This document shows positions 51,731 through 59,766 of a stretch of 64,000 bases of DNA, piece by piece. The notes beneath the pieces were generated by a model. It saw only the letters and a list, made by a program, of their open reading frames with translations, was not told the DNA's origin and made no database searches. A program made the translations under genes and the position numbers. Location of the stretch: the NCBI GenBank assembly GCA_040752515.1, contig JBFMGQ010000013.1, positions 1 through 64,000 on the forward strand, given 5' to 3'. Position 1 is the first letter of the stretch, and every line of letters begins with the position of its first letter. The DNA is from Tenuifilum sp040752515 (lineage in GTDB: Bacteria > Bacteroidota > Bacteroidia > Bacteroidales > Tenuifilaceae).

Positions 51731-52912
51731 TTAAATATTTTCAATAATTAATGCAGTTCCTTGGCCGCCCCCAATGCAAAGTGTAGCTAAACCGGTAGCG
51801 GCATTACGGCGTTTCATTTCGTAAATCAGCGTAGTAAGGATTCGGGCTCCCGAGGCTCCAATGGGGTGGCCTAAGGCTATGGCCCCTCCATTAACGTTAA
51901 CTATTTCGGGGTTCAGATTTAGATCACGTAGTACAGCAATTGATTGTGCAGCAAAAGCTTCGTTAGCCTCAATAAGTTCAATATCGCTTATTTGCATTTT
52001 GGCTTTTTGTAAGGCAATACGAGTAGCTGGTACTGGGCCATAGCCCATAATCTTGGGATCGAGAGCTGCGTTTCCATACGAAACTATTTTAACCAATGGT
52101 TTTAAGCCTAATTCGTTAGCCTTATCTCGCGACATTACAATTAACATGGCAGCCCCGTCGTTGATACCCGATGCATTACCTGCTGTAACCGTACCATCTT
52201 TTTTAAAGGCAGGCTTAAGTTTTTGCAGTTGCTCAAGGGTAACGCCTTGCCTAATAAACTCATCGGTTTTAAACAGGATTGGATCACCTTTTTTTTGGGG
52301 TATTTCAACCGGAACAATTTCGGGCTCAAACTTGCCTGCTTTTTGAGCTGCTTCGGCTTTTTGCTGGCTATTTAGTGCAAATTCATCCTGCTCTTCGCGG
52401 CTAATTTTCCATTGTTCAGCAATATTTTCAGCTGTAATGCCCATATGATATTGATTAAACACATCGGTTAGTCCATCGTATATCATGCTGTCAATAATTT
52501 GGCCGTGCCCCATACGGTAACCGTTCCGAGCTTTGTCGAGTAGATAGGGTGCATTGGTCATGCTTTCGGTTCCTCCAGCAAGAATTACATCGGCATCGCC
52601 AAGCATAATGAATTGGGCAGCCATAGAAACAGCTCTCAGCCCCGATCCACATAATTTGTTGATAGTCATTGCCGGTGAGGTGTCGGGCACACCAGCTTTA
52701 ATTGCAACTTGGCGTCCAACATTTTGTCCAAGTCCTGCCGATAGTATGTTTCCTACTATCGCTTCGTTTATTTCGGTAGGATTGATTCCAGCACGGGTTA
52801 TCGCCTCTCGTGCTGCTATTGCACCAAGTTCAACGGCGCTTAATCCCGATAGGCTGCCATTAAAATTCCCTATGGCTGTTCGGGCGGCTGATACTATTAC
52901 TACTTCTTTCAT
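51731..52912 (-). CDS. Acetyl-CoA C-acetyltransferase (thiolase)
   Basis: A 393-residue thiolase II-type enzyme, the usual length from the ATG at 52912 (MKEVVIVSAARTAIG). Nucleophile Cys in NKLCGSGLRAV, then GGTESMTNAPYLL, active-site His in ALGHPIGASGAR, and second Cys in LCIGGGQGTALI. It condenses two acetyl-CoA or splits acetoacetyl-CoA. It is the first gene of a six-gene acyl-CoA operon. Confidence 0.94.
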   Translation of the reverse strand: MKEVVIVSAARTAIGNFNGSLSGLSAVELGAIAAREAITRAGINPTEINEAIVGNILSAGLGQNVGRQVAIKAGVPDTSPAMTINKLCGSGLRAVSMAAQFIMLGDADVILAGGTESMTNAPYLLDKARNGYRMGHGQIIDSMIYDGLTDVFNQYHMGITAENIAEQWKISREEQDEFALNSQQKAEAAQKAGKFEPEIVPVEIPQKKGDPILFKTDEFIRQGVTLEQLQKLKPAFKKDGTVTAGNASGINDGAAMLIVMSRDKANELGLKPLVKIVSYGNAALDPKIMGYGPVPATRIALQKAKMQISDIELIEANEAFAAQSIAVLRDLNLNPEIVNVNGGAIALGHPIGASGARILTTLIYEMKRRNAATGLATLCIGGGQGTALIIENI

Positions 52913-52992
52913 TTTATTGGGTTTCATTAGTTAGTTTCTTTTCACGAAGAAACAATAACTATTCCCCAAAGACCAGCCAGCATTATTTTAGT

Positions 52993-53006
52993 ATATGTTG
53001 ACATAT
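52993..53006. promoter_or_regulatory. Palindrome upstream of the acyl-CoA operon
   Basis: ATATGT, TG, ACATAT: a short palindrome 80 bases before the thiolase start. A possible operator; no regulator gene is adjacent. Confidence 0.3.
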
Positions 53007-53105
53007 GAATAATAACGACCTTATATATAATTAAGTATCAGATAAACAATATGATAGTAATATTTTAAATTACGTTGACCTTAATACATTTTGCATAAAT
53101 AAAAA

Positions 53106-53128
53106 AACCGCTCGCTTAAGCGGTTTTT
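53106..53128 (-). terminator. Terminator after tRNA-Gln
   Basis: Read on the minus strand, AACCGCT/AGCGGTT with a 6-base loop is followed by T. It ends just past the tRNA 3' end. Confidence 0.85.
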
Positions 53129-53129
53129 G

Positions 53130-53202
53130 TTGTCCTGCCAGGGGTCGAACCTGGACTCTTCTGATCCAGAGTCAGACGTGTTGCCAATTACACCACAGGA
53201 CA
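53130..53202 (-). tRNA. tRNA-Gln (CTG)
   Basis: Cloverleaf: acceptor TGTCCTG/CAGGACA, D arm with AATTGGCA loop, anticodon stem TCTGA/TCAGA with loop CTCTGGA (anticodon CTG), T arm CCAGG TTCGACC CCTGG. Discriminator base A; CCA not encoded. It follows glnS, the gene of its own synthetase, on the same strand. Confidence 0.9.
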
Positions 53203-53303
53203 ATGTAGTAATAACGCTGCAAAGATAATGTTTTTAAAAATTGATTTGCAAAATATTTTTGCAATTTTTTAGGGTAAGGCTTTTTATTAAGGGCAATAGC
53301 CGG

Positions 53304-54998
53304 CTATTTACCGGCTAATTTTGCCCAGGTATCTTTCAGCGTTACAGTTCTGTTGAACACCAGATGTTCAGGAGTTGAATCGTAATCAACACAGAAGTAA
53401 CCAAGGCGCTCAAACTGGAACTTATCCAAATGCTTTGCGTGTTTAAGCGATGGCTCCAGATATCCCTCAATTACTTTGAGCGATTCCGGATTGAGCGACG
53501 ATTTCCAATCCTGTCCTTCAGGAACATCATCGGGGTCGGGTTTGGAGAATAGCCTATCGAACAAACGGATTTCGGCTTTAATAGCGTGAGGTATGGAAAC
53601 CCAGTGAATTGTTCCCTGAACCTTTCGCCCGTCGGGCGAATTACCACCGCGTGATGCCGGATCGTAGGTGCAACGTAACTCAATAGTGTTGCCCTGAGCA
53701 TCCTTAATCACCTCCTCGCACTTGATGAAGTAAGCGTAACGCAGGCGTACTTCCTGACCGGGTGCAAGGCGGAAAAACTTTTTGGGGGGATTTTCCATGA
53801 AGTCGTCGCGCTCAATGTAAAGTTCACGGCTGAAAGGAACCATTCGCTTACCAGCCGATTCGTCTTCGGGGTTGTTAATGGCTTCAAGTTCTTCAACCTG
53901 GCCTTCGGGGTAGTTGGTGATAACCACCTTTAGGGGGTTAAGAACTGCCATACGGCGCTCAGCGCGCTTGTTTAGATCTTCGCGGATACAGAATTCAAGT
54001 AACGATAAATCGATAACGTTATCGCGTTTAGCCACGCCAACCTTATCGGCAAAGTAACGGATAGCTTCAGGGGTATACCCCCTACGGCGTAAGCCACAAA
54101 TGGTTGGCATTCGGGGGTCATCCCAGCCCATTACCACCTTTTCCTGAACCAGTTGCAAAAGCTTACGTTTACTCATTACTGTATAGGAGAGGTTCAGGCG
54201 AGCAAACTCGTACTGTTTTGAAGGGAAAATCTCCAATTTCTCAATGAACCAATCGTATAGCGGGCGATGGACATCGAACTCGAGGGTACAAATGGAATGG
54301 GTGATTTTTTCGATGGAGTCCGATTGCCCATGGGCGTAATCGTACATGGGGTAAATGCACCACTTGTTGCCGGTACGGTGATGTTCAGCATGAATAATGC
54401 GGTACATTATGGGGTCGCGCATCAGCATGTTGGGGTGCGCCATGTCGATTTTAGCACGTAGTACTTTTTCGCCATCCTTAAACTCACCGGCACGCATTCG
54501 GCGGAACAGGTCAAGGTTCTCTTCCACCGAGCGGTTGCGCCAAGGGCTTTCCTTTCCGGGTTGTGTTACTGTTCCCCTATTTATTCTAATTTCTTCCTGC
54601 GACTGATCATCAACATAGGCCAATCCTTTCTTGATTAGCAGTTCGGCCCACTGGTACAGCTGCTCAAAGTAGTCGGAAGCGTAAAACTCGTTAGCCCATT
54701 CAAAACCAAGCCATTTAATATCTTCCTTAATGGAGTTCACGTATTCCACGTCTTCCTTCACGGGATTGGTATCGTCGAAACGGAGGTTGGTTTTGCCACC
54801 GTACTTTTGTGCCAAGCCAAAGTTCAGGCATATTGATTTAGCATGACCAATATGCAGATATCCGTTGGGTTCGGGTGGGAAACGGGTAAGCACCCGGCCT
54901 CCGTGTTTTCCCGTTCGAATATCTTCCTCAATAATTTCCTCTAAAAAATTTTTAGGTCTTTCGCCGCTGTCGCCTAATGTTAACTCGTGTTCGGTCAT
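53304..54998 (-). CDS. glnS: Glutaminyl-tRNA synthetase
   Basis: A 564-residue class I synthetase that charges tRNA-Gln. HIGH-type motif in FPPEPNGYLHIGHAKS near residue 44, RFDDTNPVKEDVEYV, DYAHGQSDSIEKITHS, KMSKS-type motif as VMSKRKLL, WDDPRMPTICGLRRRGYTPE, then the two-part anticodon-binding beta-barrel domain to the end. Length is normal. A dedicated GlnRS means the organism need not make Gln-tRNA by the transamidation route. tRNA-Gln(CTG) lies 101 bases downstream on the same strand. Confidence 0.97.
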   Translation of the reverse strand: MTEHELTLGDSGERPKNFLEEIIEEDIRTGKHGGRVLTRFPPEPNGYLHIGHAKSICLNFGLAQKYGGKTNLRFDDTNPVKEDVEYVNSIKEDIKWLGFEWANEFYASDYFEQLYQWAELLIKKGLAYVDDQSQEEIRINRGTVTQPGKESPWRNRSVEENLDLFRRMRAGEFKDGEKVLRAKIDMAHPNMLMRDPIMYRIIHAEHHRTGNKWCIYPMYDYAHGQSDSIEKITHSICTLEFDVHRPLYDWFIEKLEIFPSKQYEFARLNLSYTVMSKRKLLQLVQEKVVMGWDDPRMPTICGLRRRGYTPEAIRYFADKVGVAKRDNVIDLSLLEFCIREDLNKRAERRMAVLNPLKVVITNYPEGQVEELEAINNPEDESAGKRMVPFSRELYIERDDFMENPPKKFFRLAPGQEVRLRYAYFIKCEEVIKDAQGNTIELRCTYDPASRGGNSPDGRKVQGTIHWVSIPHAIKAEIRLFDRLFSKPDPDDVPEGQDWKSSLNPESLKVIEGYLEPSLKHAKHLDKFQFERLGYFCVDYDSTPEHLVFNRTVTLKDTWAKLAGK

Positions 54999-55077
54999 CG
55001 CTTTTGTGTTTTTTTCAGAACCAACAAAAATAGAATTTTGTTAACAAATAGATTTTTCAAAGCATACTTTTTTTTAC

Positions 55078-55240
55078 CCGAGATTAGTCGTTAGTAACAC
55101 AAATAAAATTAAACTACCTGTTTCTATTGACTTATCCAGGCAATCCCGACTTATTAAAATCTTTCATTCCAAAGTTTCGGAAATATATTTTTTAGTGAAA
55201 TCGTCAATTGACCTTTTCAATCGACGAATTTGGGTTTACC
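55078..55240 (+). repeat. Dispersed ~163-bp three-hairpin element, copy 2
   Basis: Aligns end to end with the reverse complement of 13461-13624, starting with CCGAGATTAGTC and ending with CGAATTTGGGTTTA. Shared blocks include GTTTCTATTGACTTATC and AAAATCTTT. Hairpin A keeps its pairing through a paired change (TTTGTC/GACAAA in copy 1, TTCGTC/GACGAA here). Hairpins B and C have decayed on one arm. It lies between the glnS start and the SiaC-like genes. Confidence 0.8.
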
Positions 55241-55334
55241 TTATTTCTTGCACTCCATTTTGGAAAATCTGATTAAAACGCTCATTATTCTTACCGTTTA
55301 AGAATAAATACCTAAAAATAAGTACACAGGTTTT
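55241..55334. other. Intergenic sequence without recognised features
   Basis: AT-rich DNA between the dispersed element and the palindrome after the SiaC-like gene. Nothing recognised. Confidence 0.4.
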
Positions 55335-55356
55335 GAATTGGATTAAAATCCAATTC
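55335..55356 (-). terminator. Perfect 22-bp palindrome after the SiaC-like operon
   Basis: GAATTGGATT and AATCCAATTC with a 2-base loop, 29 bases past the stop of the last gene. No T tract follows on the minus strand, so it may stabilise the mRNA end rather than terminate by itself. Confidence 0.45.
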
Positions 55357-55384
55357 AGTTAGGAGGTATTTGGTGGGGGAAAAC

Positions 55385-55786
55385 TTAGTAGGTAACAAAA
55401 TTAAAAGGGACTTGGGCCAATTCCGATAAATCTTCACCGGCTTCGCGGAGTTCGGAATCCTCCTTGTCGTAGTACCAGTTAATAGTTAAAGGTATTCCTG
55501 CGTTTTGGATTTGGTTAAGGCTAATGATGATATCGTATAGGAATTTCGCTGACGACGAGTTAAAGTAAACCAGTTTGAATTGAAATTCTATAGGCTGAAT
55601 ATTTTCACCTTTGCTGTTTTTTTCTAAAAGTTCCTTACTATAGCTATCAAGCCAATCTAGAATAGGGATATAAAAATCTCTTACATTTTCGGGGCGTGAG
55701 TAACCCGAAATGGTCAATATATTCACACTGGGGTTAAAGTCAATTTGTGGAGTTGCGTTGCTTGATTTTAAAACTAATGGGTTCAT
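55385..55786 (-). CDS. SiaC-family (DUF1987) regulatory phosphoprotein
   Basis: A 133-residue cytoplasmic protein: ATPQIDFNPSVNIL, GYSRPENVRDFYIPIL, LVYFNSSSAKFLYDI and INWYYDKEDSELREAGEDL. Ser77 in NSSS is the probable phosphorylation site. It differs from the copies at 17 kb by the SGYSRPENV form of the first motif and by a longer loop (KNSKGENIQPIE). The ATG at 55786 is chosen; a TTG three codons earlier is in frame. Third gene of a SiaB-SiaC-SiaC operon. Confidence 0.88.
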   Translation of the reverse strand: MNPLVLKSSNATPQIDFNPSVNILTISGYSRPENVRDFYIPILDWLDSYSKELLEKNSKGENIQPIEFQFKLVYFNSSSAKFLYDIIISLNQIQNAGIPLTINWYYDKEDSELREAGEDLSELAQVPFNFVTY

Positions 55787-55796
55787 TCTGATCAAT

Positions 55797-56207
55797 TTAC
55801 GTATTAGGCGTTATTGGAATAAAGTTGAACGGGAAATTAATCATCTCCGATATCTCTTCACCTGATTCAAATATCTCATCATCGTCTTCGTCGTAGTACC
55901 AGTTAATTTCAACGGCGTTACCTTTGGAGTGGAACTTCATGAAAACCATAAGGATATCCATAAGGAACTTTGAAGAAGCTGAGTTGAAGTAGGTGAGCTT
56001 CAGGTTCAGTACAAGGTTACTCTTGTTAAAGTTTGTGTTCTTGGCAAGTACATTTTCCTCGTAATCTTCAAGCCATTTAATAAGTGGTTTATAGAAACCA
56101 ACAGTGTTTTCGGGCCTTGAAAAACCTGAGATTTCGAAAACCGAATTATCGGGATCGAAAAAAACTCGGGGTGTAAATTCGCTGGGCTCTATGTATAATG
56201 GTTCCAT
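55797..56207 (-). CDS. SiaC-family (DUF1987) regulatory phosphoprotein
   Basis: A 136-residue cytoplasmic protein: FTPRVFFDPDNSVFE, SGFSRPENTVGFYKPLI, LTYFNSASSKFLMDI and INWYYDEDDDEIFESGEEI. Ser76 in NSAS is the probable phosphorylation site. It is closest to its neighbour at 55385. ATG at 56207; a GTG two codons earlier is in frame. It starts 5 bases after the SiaB-like gene, so the kinase and its likely substrates are made together. Confidence 0.88.
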   Translation of the reverse strand: MEPLYIEPSEFTPRVFFDPDNSVFEISGFSRPENTVGFYKPLIKWLEDYEENVLAKNTNFNKSNLVLNLKLTYFNSASSKFLMDILMVFMKFHSKGNAVEINWYYDEDDDEIFESGEEISEMINFPFNFIPITPNT

Positions 56208-56212
56208 GGTCA

Positions 56213-56731
56213 CTAACTGTTTTGGTTTTGAAGCGACACCTTAATTCTCAGAGTAAAGTATGTGTACTGTTCGTCAATATCTTCAAAAGAGAATTCTAAC
56301 TTATTTTCGGTAACCTTAGCAATATTTATGATACCGAGACCAGCACCACCTTTCTGTGTCACATTTCCACTAAGTATAACCTCCTTGTAAAACTCTTTAA
56401 GACCAGCTTTATCGAGTTGATTGACTTTCTCCAAACGTGCTTTTAAAGTGCCCATTTTAACTTTCAGCAAAGAGTTAGAGCAACTCAAATCGACCTTGTC
56501 GTTTTCCAGTATTAGTGAAAATTTGGGCTGAAAATTATTGCTGCCCTTGATAACATCTTGATGCTTGTATATGTTCTCAAGGCTCTCGACCATGGCAGAA
56601 TATACTTTCTTACGTATGATGATCCCAAAGTTGTACCGCTCAAGCAACGATGTCATCTTATTGAGCAAAAAACCTATCTCCTCGTAGGAGAGTGGACCGT
56701 AATGGTTGATTAAAACTTCGCCTTTTTCCAC
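56213..56731 (-). CDS. SiaB-family protein kinase (DUF6272)
   Basis: A 172-residue protein of the SiaB family, a GHKL-type fold. N-terminal INHYGPLSYEEIGFLLNKM, then YSAMVESLENIYKHQD (in the place of the N box) and GNVTQKGGAGLGIINIAK (glycine-rich ATP lid). In Pseudomonas aeruginosa SiaB phosphorylates SiaC. The two downstream SiaC-like genes are the obvious substrates. No ATG is available at the start, so a GTG at 56731 is used; 25 codons further there is a Met, but that would remove conserved residues. First gene of the operon. Confidence 0.83.
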   Translation of the reverse strand: MEKGEVLINHYGPLSYEEIGFLLNKMTSLLERYNFGIIIRKKVYSAMVESLENIYKHQDVIKGSNNFQPKFSLILENDKVDLSCSNSLLKVKMGTLKARLEKVNQLDKAGLKEFYKEVILSGNVTQKGGAGLGIINIAKVTENKLEFSFEDIDEQYTYFTLRIKVSLQNQNS

Positions 56732-56751
56732 GATAGATTGAGGTGTTTATA

Positions 56752-56781
56752 TAAAATTATTACTATAATCTTTAACGCAAA
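56752..56781 (-). promoter_or_regulatory. Putative promoter of the SiaB-SiaC operon
   Basis: On the minus strand, TTTG, 18 bases, then TAATTTTA (one base off TAnnTTTG), 20 bases before the GTG start. Confidence 0.4.
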
Positions 56782-56911
56782 GTTTGGCTATTTAAACGAC
56801 GAAAGATAATACATTTTGACGAATTGTATAAAATGATATGACGAAAAAAATGAGAGCTGGGGTAAAGATACGAAAAAACAAGATAGGTATGATTTAATTC
56901 CATTATGGTAA

Positions 56912-56944
56912 TAAAAAGAAAGCCGAGTGTTTCACTCGGCTTTC
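56912..56944 (-). terminator. Rho-independent terminator after the S46 peptidase gene
   Basis: A 12-bp stem GAAAGCCGAGTG/CACTCGGCTTTC with a 3-base loop; five T follow on the minus strand. Confidence 0.92.
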
Positions 56945-56964
56945 GGGTTAGGATGTGCAGGGAA

Positions 56965-59115
56965 TTACTCAATGATTTTCATTTCGTCGATTAAACGGGT
57001 TGCTCCGGCATACTTGTCAATCACAAAGAGGACATAGCGTATATCAACGGAAATGGTGCGTTGCAATTTGTTTTCGAAAACGATGTCGCCGCTCATGGCC
57101 TCCCAGTTACCATCGAATGCAATGCCAATAAGTTCGCCGTTGCCATTCATTACAGGGCTACCTGAGTTCCCTCCGGTAATATCGTTGGTTGAGATAAACG
57201 CAACGGGCATTTTGCCATCTTTTCCGTAGCGGCCGTAATCCTTTGATTTGTATAGTTCTTTAAGTTTTTCAGGAACCACAAATTCCCAGTTATCGGGGTC
57301 TTCCTTCTCCATTACCCCATCGAGGGTAGTTTGGTAGTCGTAGTGAACGGCATCCATCGGGAAGTAGTCCTTAACCTCTCCATAGGTAAGACGCATGGTA
57401 AAGTTAGCATCGGGATACATGGCTTTGCCTTCGTTCATCTCAAGAATACCTGCAATGTAAAGGCGTTGCCCACGTTGCAGCTTTTCGTTAAACGGAGCCA
57501 TCAGCTTGCTAATCTCTTCAGCTTTGTTCGAGATGGAAGTCGCTACAATGTAAACCGGGTCTTTTTCAAGTGCCTTTAGGTTTGGCTTATCGATGAATGC
57601 GTTGAACTTGGCAGGGTCGGTAAACATGGTTTTTGCAAACATCTGGTCAATGAACTTATCTACATCGCCTTTGAACTTGGTTCTAATGGTGGTAAAAATA
57701 TCGGGCTGGTAGTTAACCGGAACATTTTCCATGAAAATGCGGAACATTGCCTTGGAGGTTTTTTGGTCGGTTGGGGTGTTGTAGTTCTTGTAGAAGTTCT
57801 CGGCACGCGCTTTCAGCGATTTGGTTATTTTTGAAATATCCTCGGTTTTGTTGCTCTTAAGGGCATCGGCCAATGAACGGGTCATGGAGGCAAAGCCAAC
57901 AATTTCAGCTCCGCTGAACAAAGCCTCATTGATATACTGGTTGGCGTGGAGGTACTCCTTGCGTCCTGTAACACCTTCGTTAATCAGATTTAGAGCATCG
58001 CCATATTTTTGTTGACGTTCGGGTGAGGCAAGAACCCACTTGGTGAATTCTTCTTCCTGTTGCTTCTTGAAATCGTAAACCTTGAGGCGCTTGAGGGCCT
58101 TATTCATACCAATGGAATTCTTCCAGTAATTGCTGGAACCGGCATACTTGGATGCATACTTGATATTCACGGCCTTGTCGGCTTGCATATCTTTTAGCCA
58201 GATTTCCTGCTTAATTCCTCTAACGTATATCCTGTTGGCATTCAGGATATTCATGCGTTCCTGAACCTCAACTGCTGTCATGTAGCGTTGGGTGCTACCT
58301 GGGTATCCCATTATCATGGTATAGTCGCCATTGTTTATTCCTTTGAGCGAAATGGGAAGGAAGTGTTTGGGTTTGTAGGGAACATTCTCGCGCGAGTACT
58401 CGGCGGGTTTGTTGTCCTTTCCGGCATAAATGCGGAATACCGAAAAGTCGCCGGTGTGGCGAGGCCACATCCAGTTGTCGGTATCGTGGCCAAACTTACC
58501 GATTGATGATGGGGGAGCGCCTACCAGTCGAACATCGTTGAACACCTCGTAAACCAATAGGAAGAACTGGTTGCCTCCAAAGAAACTGCGAACACTTGCC
58601 GTGTAGTGAGTACCTTCGGTTGCCTGCTTGGCAATTTTACGACCCATTTCCATAGCCGCTTTATCGCGGTCGGCTTCGGACATTTCGGGTTTCAAGGCTG
58701 CATTAACCTGCTCAGTAACATCCTCGATGCGAATGAGGAATGTGGCAGTTAGACCGGGGGTAGGAATCTCCTCCTCGAACGATTTTGCCCAGAAACCATC
58801 TTCAAGGTAATCGTGCTCAGGGGTACTATGCTGCTGAATGGCTCCGTAGCCGCAGTGGTGATTTGTAAGCACCAAGCCCTGGTCGGAAACTACCTCGCCG
58901 GTGCAGCCACGGCCAAAAATGATTACGGCATCCTTTATGCTTGCCTGGTTAAGGCTGTAGATGTCATCGGCAGTTAGCTTGAAGCCCTTTTGCTGCATAG
59001 CCTGTATATTATACTTTTGGAGTAGAGGGAGCAACCACATTCCCTCGTCGGCTTTTACAGCCGAACTAACCAGGAGTAAAAATCCCAGTATGAGTGTTGT
59101 TAATCGTTTTGTCAT
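56965..59115 (-). CDS. S46-family dipeptidyl-peptidase (DPP7-like)
   Basis: A 716-residue exported serine peptidase. Signal peptide about 1-22; a chymotrypsin-type fold split by a helical domain. Triad: His in LTNHHCGYG (86/87), Asp in the DNWMWPRHTGDFSVF segment, Ser651 in GGNSGSP. S46 enzymes release dipeptides from the N-terminus. The residue that sets specificity, 18 after the catalytic Ser, is Gly669 (AFDGNW); Gly marks DPP7 (hydrophobic P1) and Arg marks DPP11 (acidic P1). It fits an organism feeding on peptides. Single gene with a strong terminator. Confidence 0.94.
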   Translation of the reverse strand: MTKRLTTLILGFLLLVSSAVKADEGMWLLPLLQKYNIQAMQQKGFKLTADDIYSLNQASIKDAVIIFGRGCTGEVVSDQGLVLTNHHCGYGAIQQHSTPEHDYLEDGFWAKSFEEEIPTPGLTATFLIRIEDVTEQVNAALKPEMSEADRDKAAMEMGRKIAKQATEGTHYTASVRSFFGGNQFFLLVYEVFNDVRLVGAPPSSIGKFGHDTDNWMWPRHTGDFSVFRIYAGKDNKPAEYSRENVPYKPKHFLPISLKGINNGDYTMIMGYPGSTQRYMTAVEVQERMNILNANRIYVRGIKQEIWLKDMQADKAVNIKYASKYAGSSNYWKNSIGMNKALKRLKVYDFKKQQEEEFTKWVLASPERQQKYGDALNLINEGVTGRKEYLHANQYINEALFSGAEIVGFASMTRSLADALKSNKTEDISKITKSLKARAENFYKNYNTPTDQKTSKAMFRIFMENVPVNYQPDIFTTIRTKFKGDVDKFIDQMFAKTMFTDPAKFNAFIDKPNLKALEKDPVYIVATSISNKAEEISKLMAPFNEKLQRGQRLYIAGILEMNEGKAMYPDANFTMRLTYGEVKDYFPMDAVHYDYQTTLDGVMEKEDPDNWEFVVPEKLKELYKSKDYGRYGKDGKMPVAFISTNDITGGNSGSPVMNGNGELIGIAFDGNWEAMSGDIVFENKLQRTISVDIRYVLFVIDKYAGATRLIDEMKIIE

Positions 59116-59187
59116 GGCATTTATTTTTTGGGTTTGTTTTTTCGACAGCTAAAGTTACGATTAGTTTAATTAAACATCACGCTAATA

Positions 59188-59766
59188 TTACAAAAGCCTA
59201 AAGCTGAGTCGGTGGTAAGGTGTAACCCCGTGTTTAGCAATGCTTTCTCTGTGCTTTTTGGTTGGATACCCCTTGTTAATTTCCCAGCCGTACAGCGGAA
59301 ACTCTTTACTGATGTTCACCATAAACTCATCTCGATACGTTTTGGCGAGAATCGATGCTGCTGCAATGGAAAGGAATTTGGAATCGCCTTTGATGATGCA
59401 TGTATGCGGAATTCCCGGATACGGTTTAAAGCGGTTTCCATCAATCAGCAAATGCTGCGGTTTTTTTTTGTTCAGTTTACCAATGGCAATATGCATGGCC
59501 TGTATGGAGGCATTAAGTATGTTGATTTCATCAATTTCTTGGTTCGAGAGGCTTGCAACAGCCCAGTCGATGGCATAATGCTCAATTACCCTGCGAAGCT
59601 GCACGCGCTGCTTGTGGCTAAGCTGCTTGGAGTCGTTAATTAGCGGGTCATTGAAATCGGGGGGGAGAATAACTGCGGCGGCAAAAACAGGGCCAGCCAG
59701 GCAGCCCCTTCCTGCTTCATCGCAACCGGCTTCAATCACGTTGGAGTTCAAGTACTGCTTAAGCAT
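59188..59766 (-). CDS. rnhB: Ribonuclease HII
   Basis: A 192-residue endonuclease that cuts RNA in RNA-DNA hybrids and at single ribonucleotides. GCDEAGRGCLAGPV near residues 14-27 holds the first Asp and Glu; further acids lie in ILPPDFNDPLINDSKQLS and in LLIDGN. End motif PTKKHRESIAKHGVTPYHR is typical. The ATG at 59766 is chosen since longer forms lie wholly inside the upstream gene. Its start overlaps the glycosyltransferase stop by 8 bases, so the two are coupled. Confidence 0.95.
   Translation of the reverse strand: MLKQYLNSNVIEAGCDEAGRGCLAGPVFAAAVILPPDFNDPLINDSKQLSHKQRVQLRRVIEHYAIDWAVASLSNQEIDEINILNASIQAMHIAIGKLNKKKPQHLLIDGNRFKPYPGIPHTCIIKGDSKFLSIAAASILAKTYRDEFMVNISKEFPLYGWEINKGYPTKKHRESIAKHGVTPYHRLSFRLL

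Noticed and set aside
45890..53080. Similar AAGTATCAGA-containing stretches on both sides of the acyl-CoA operon
   Set aside because: Only about 12-15 AT-rich bases agree between about 45898 and 53032; too short to call flanking repeats of a mobile unit.
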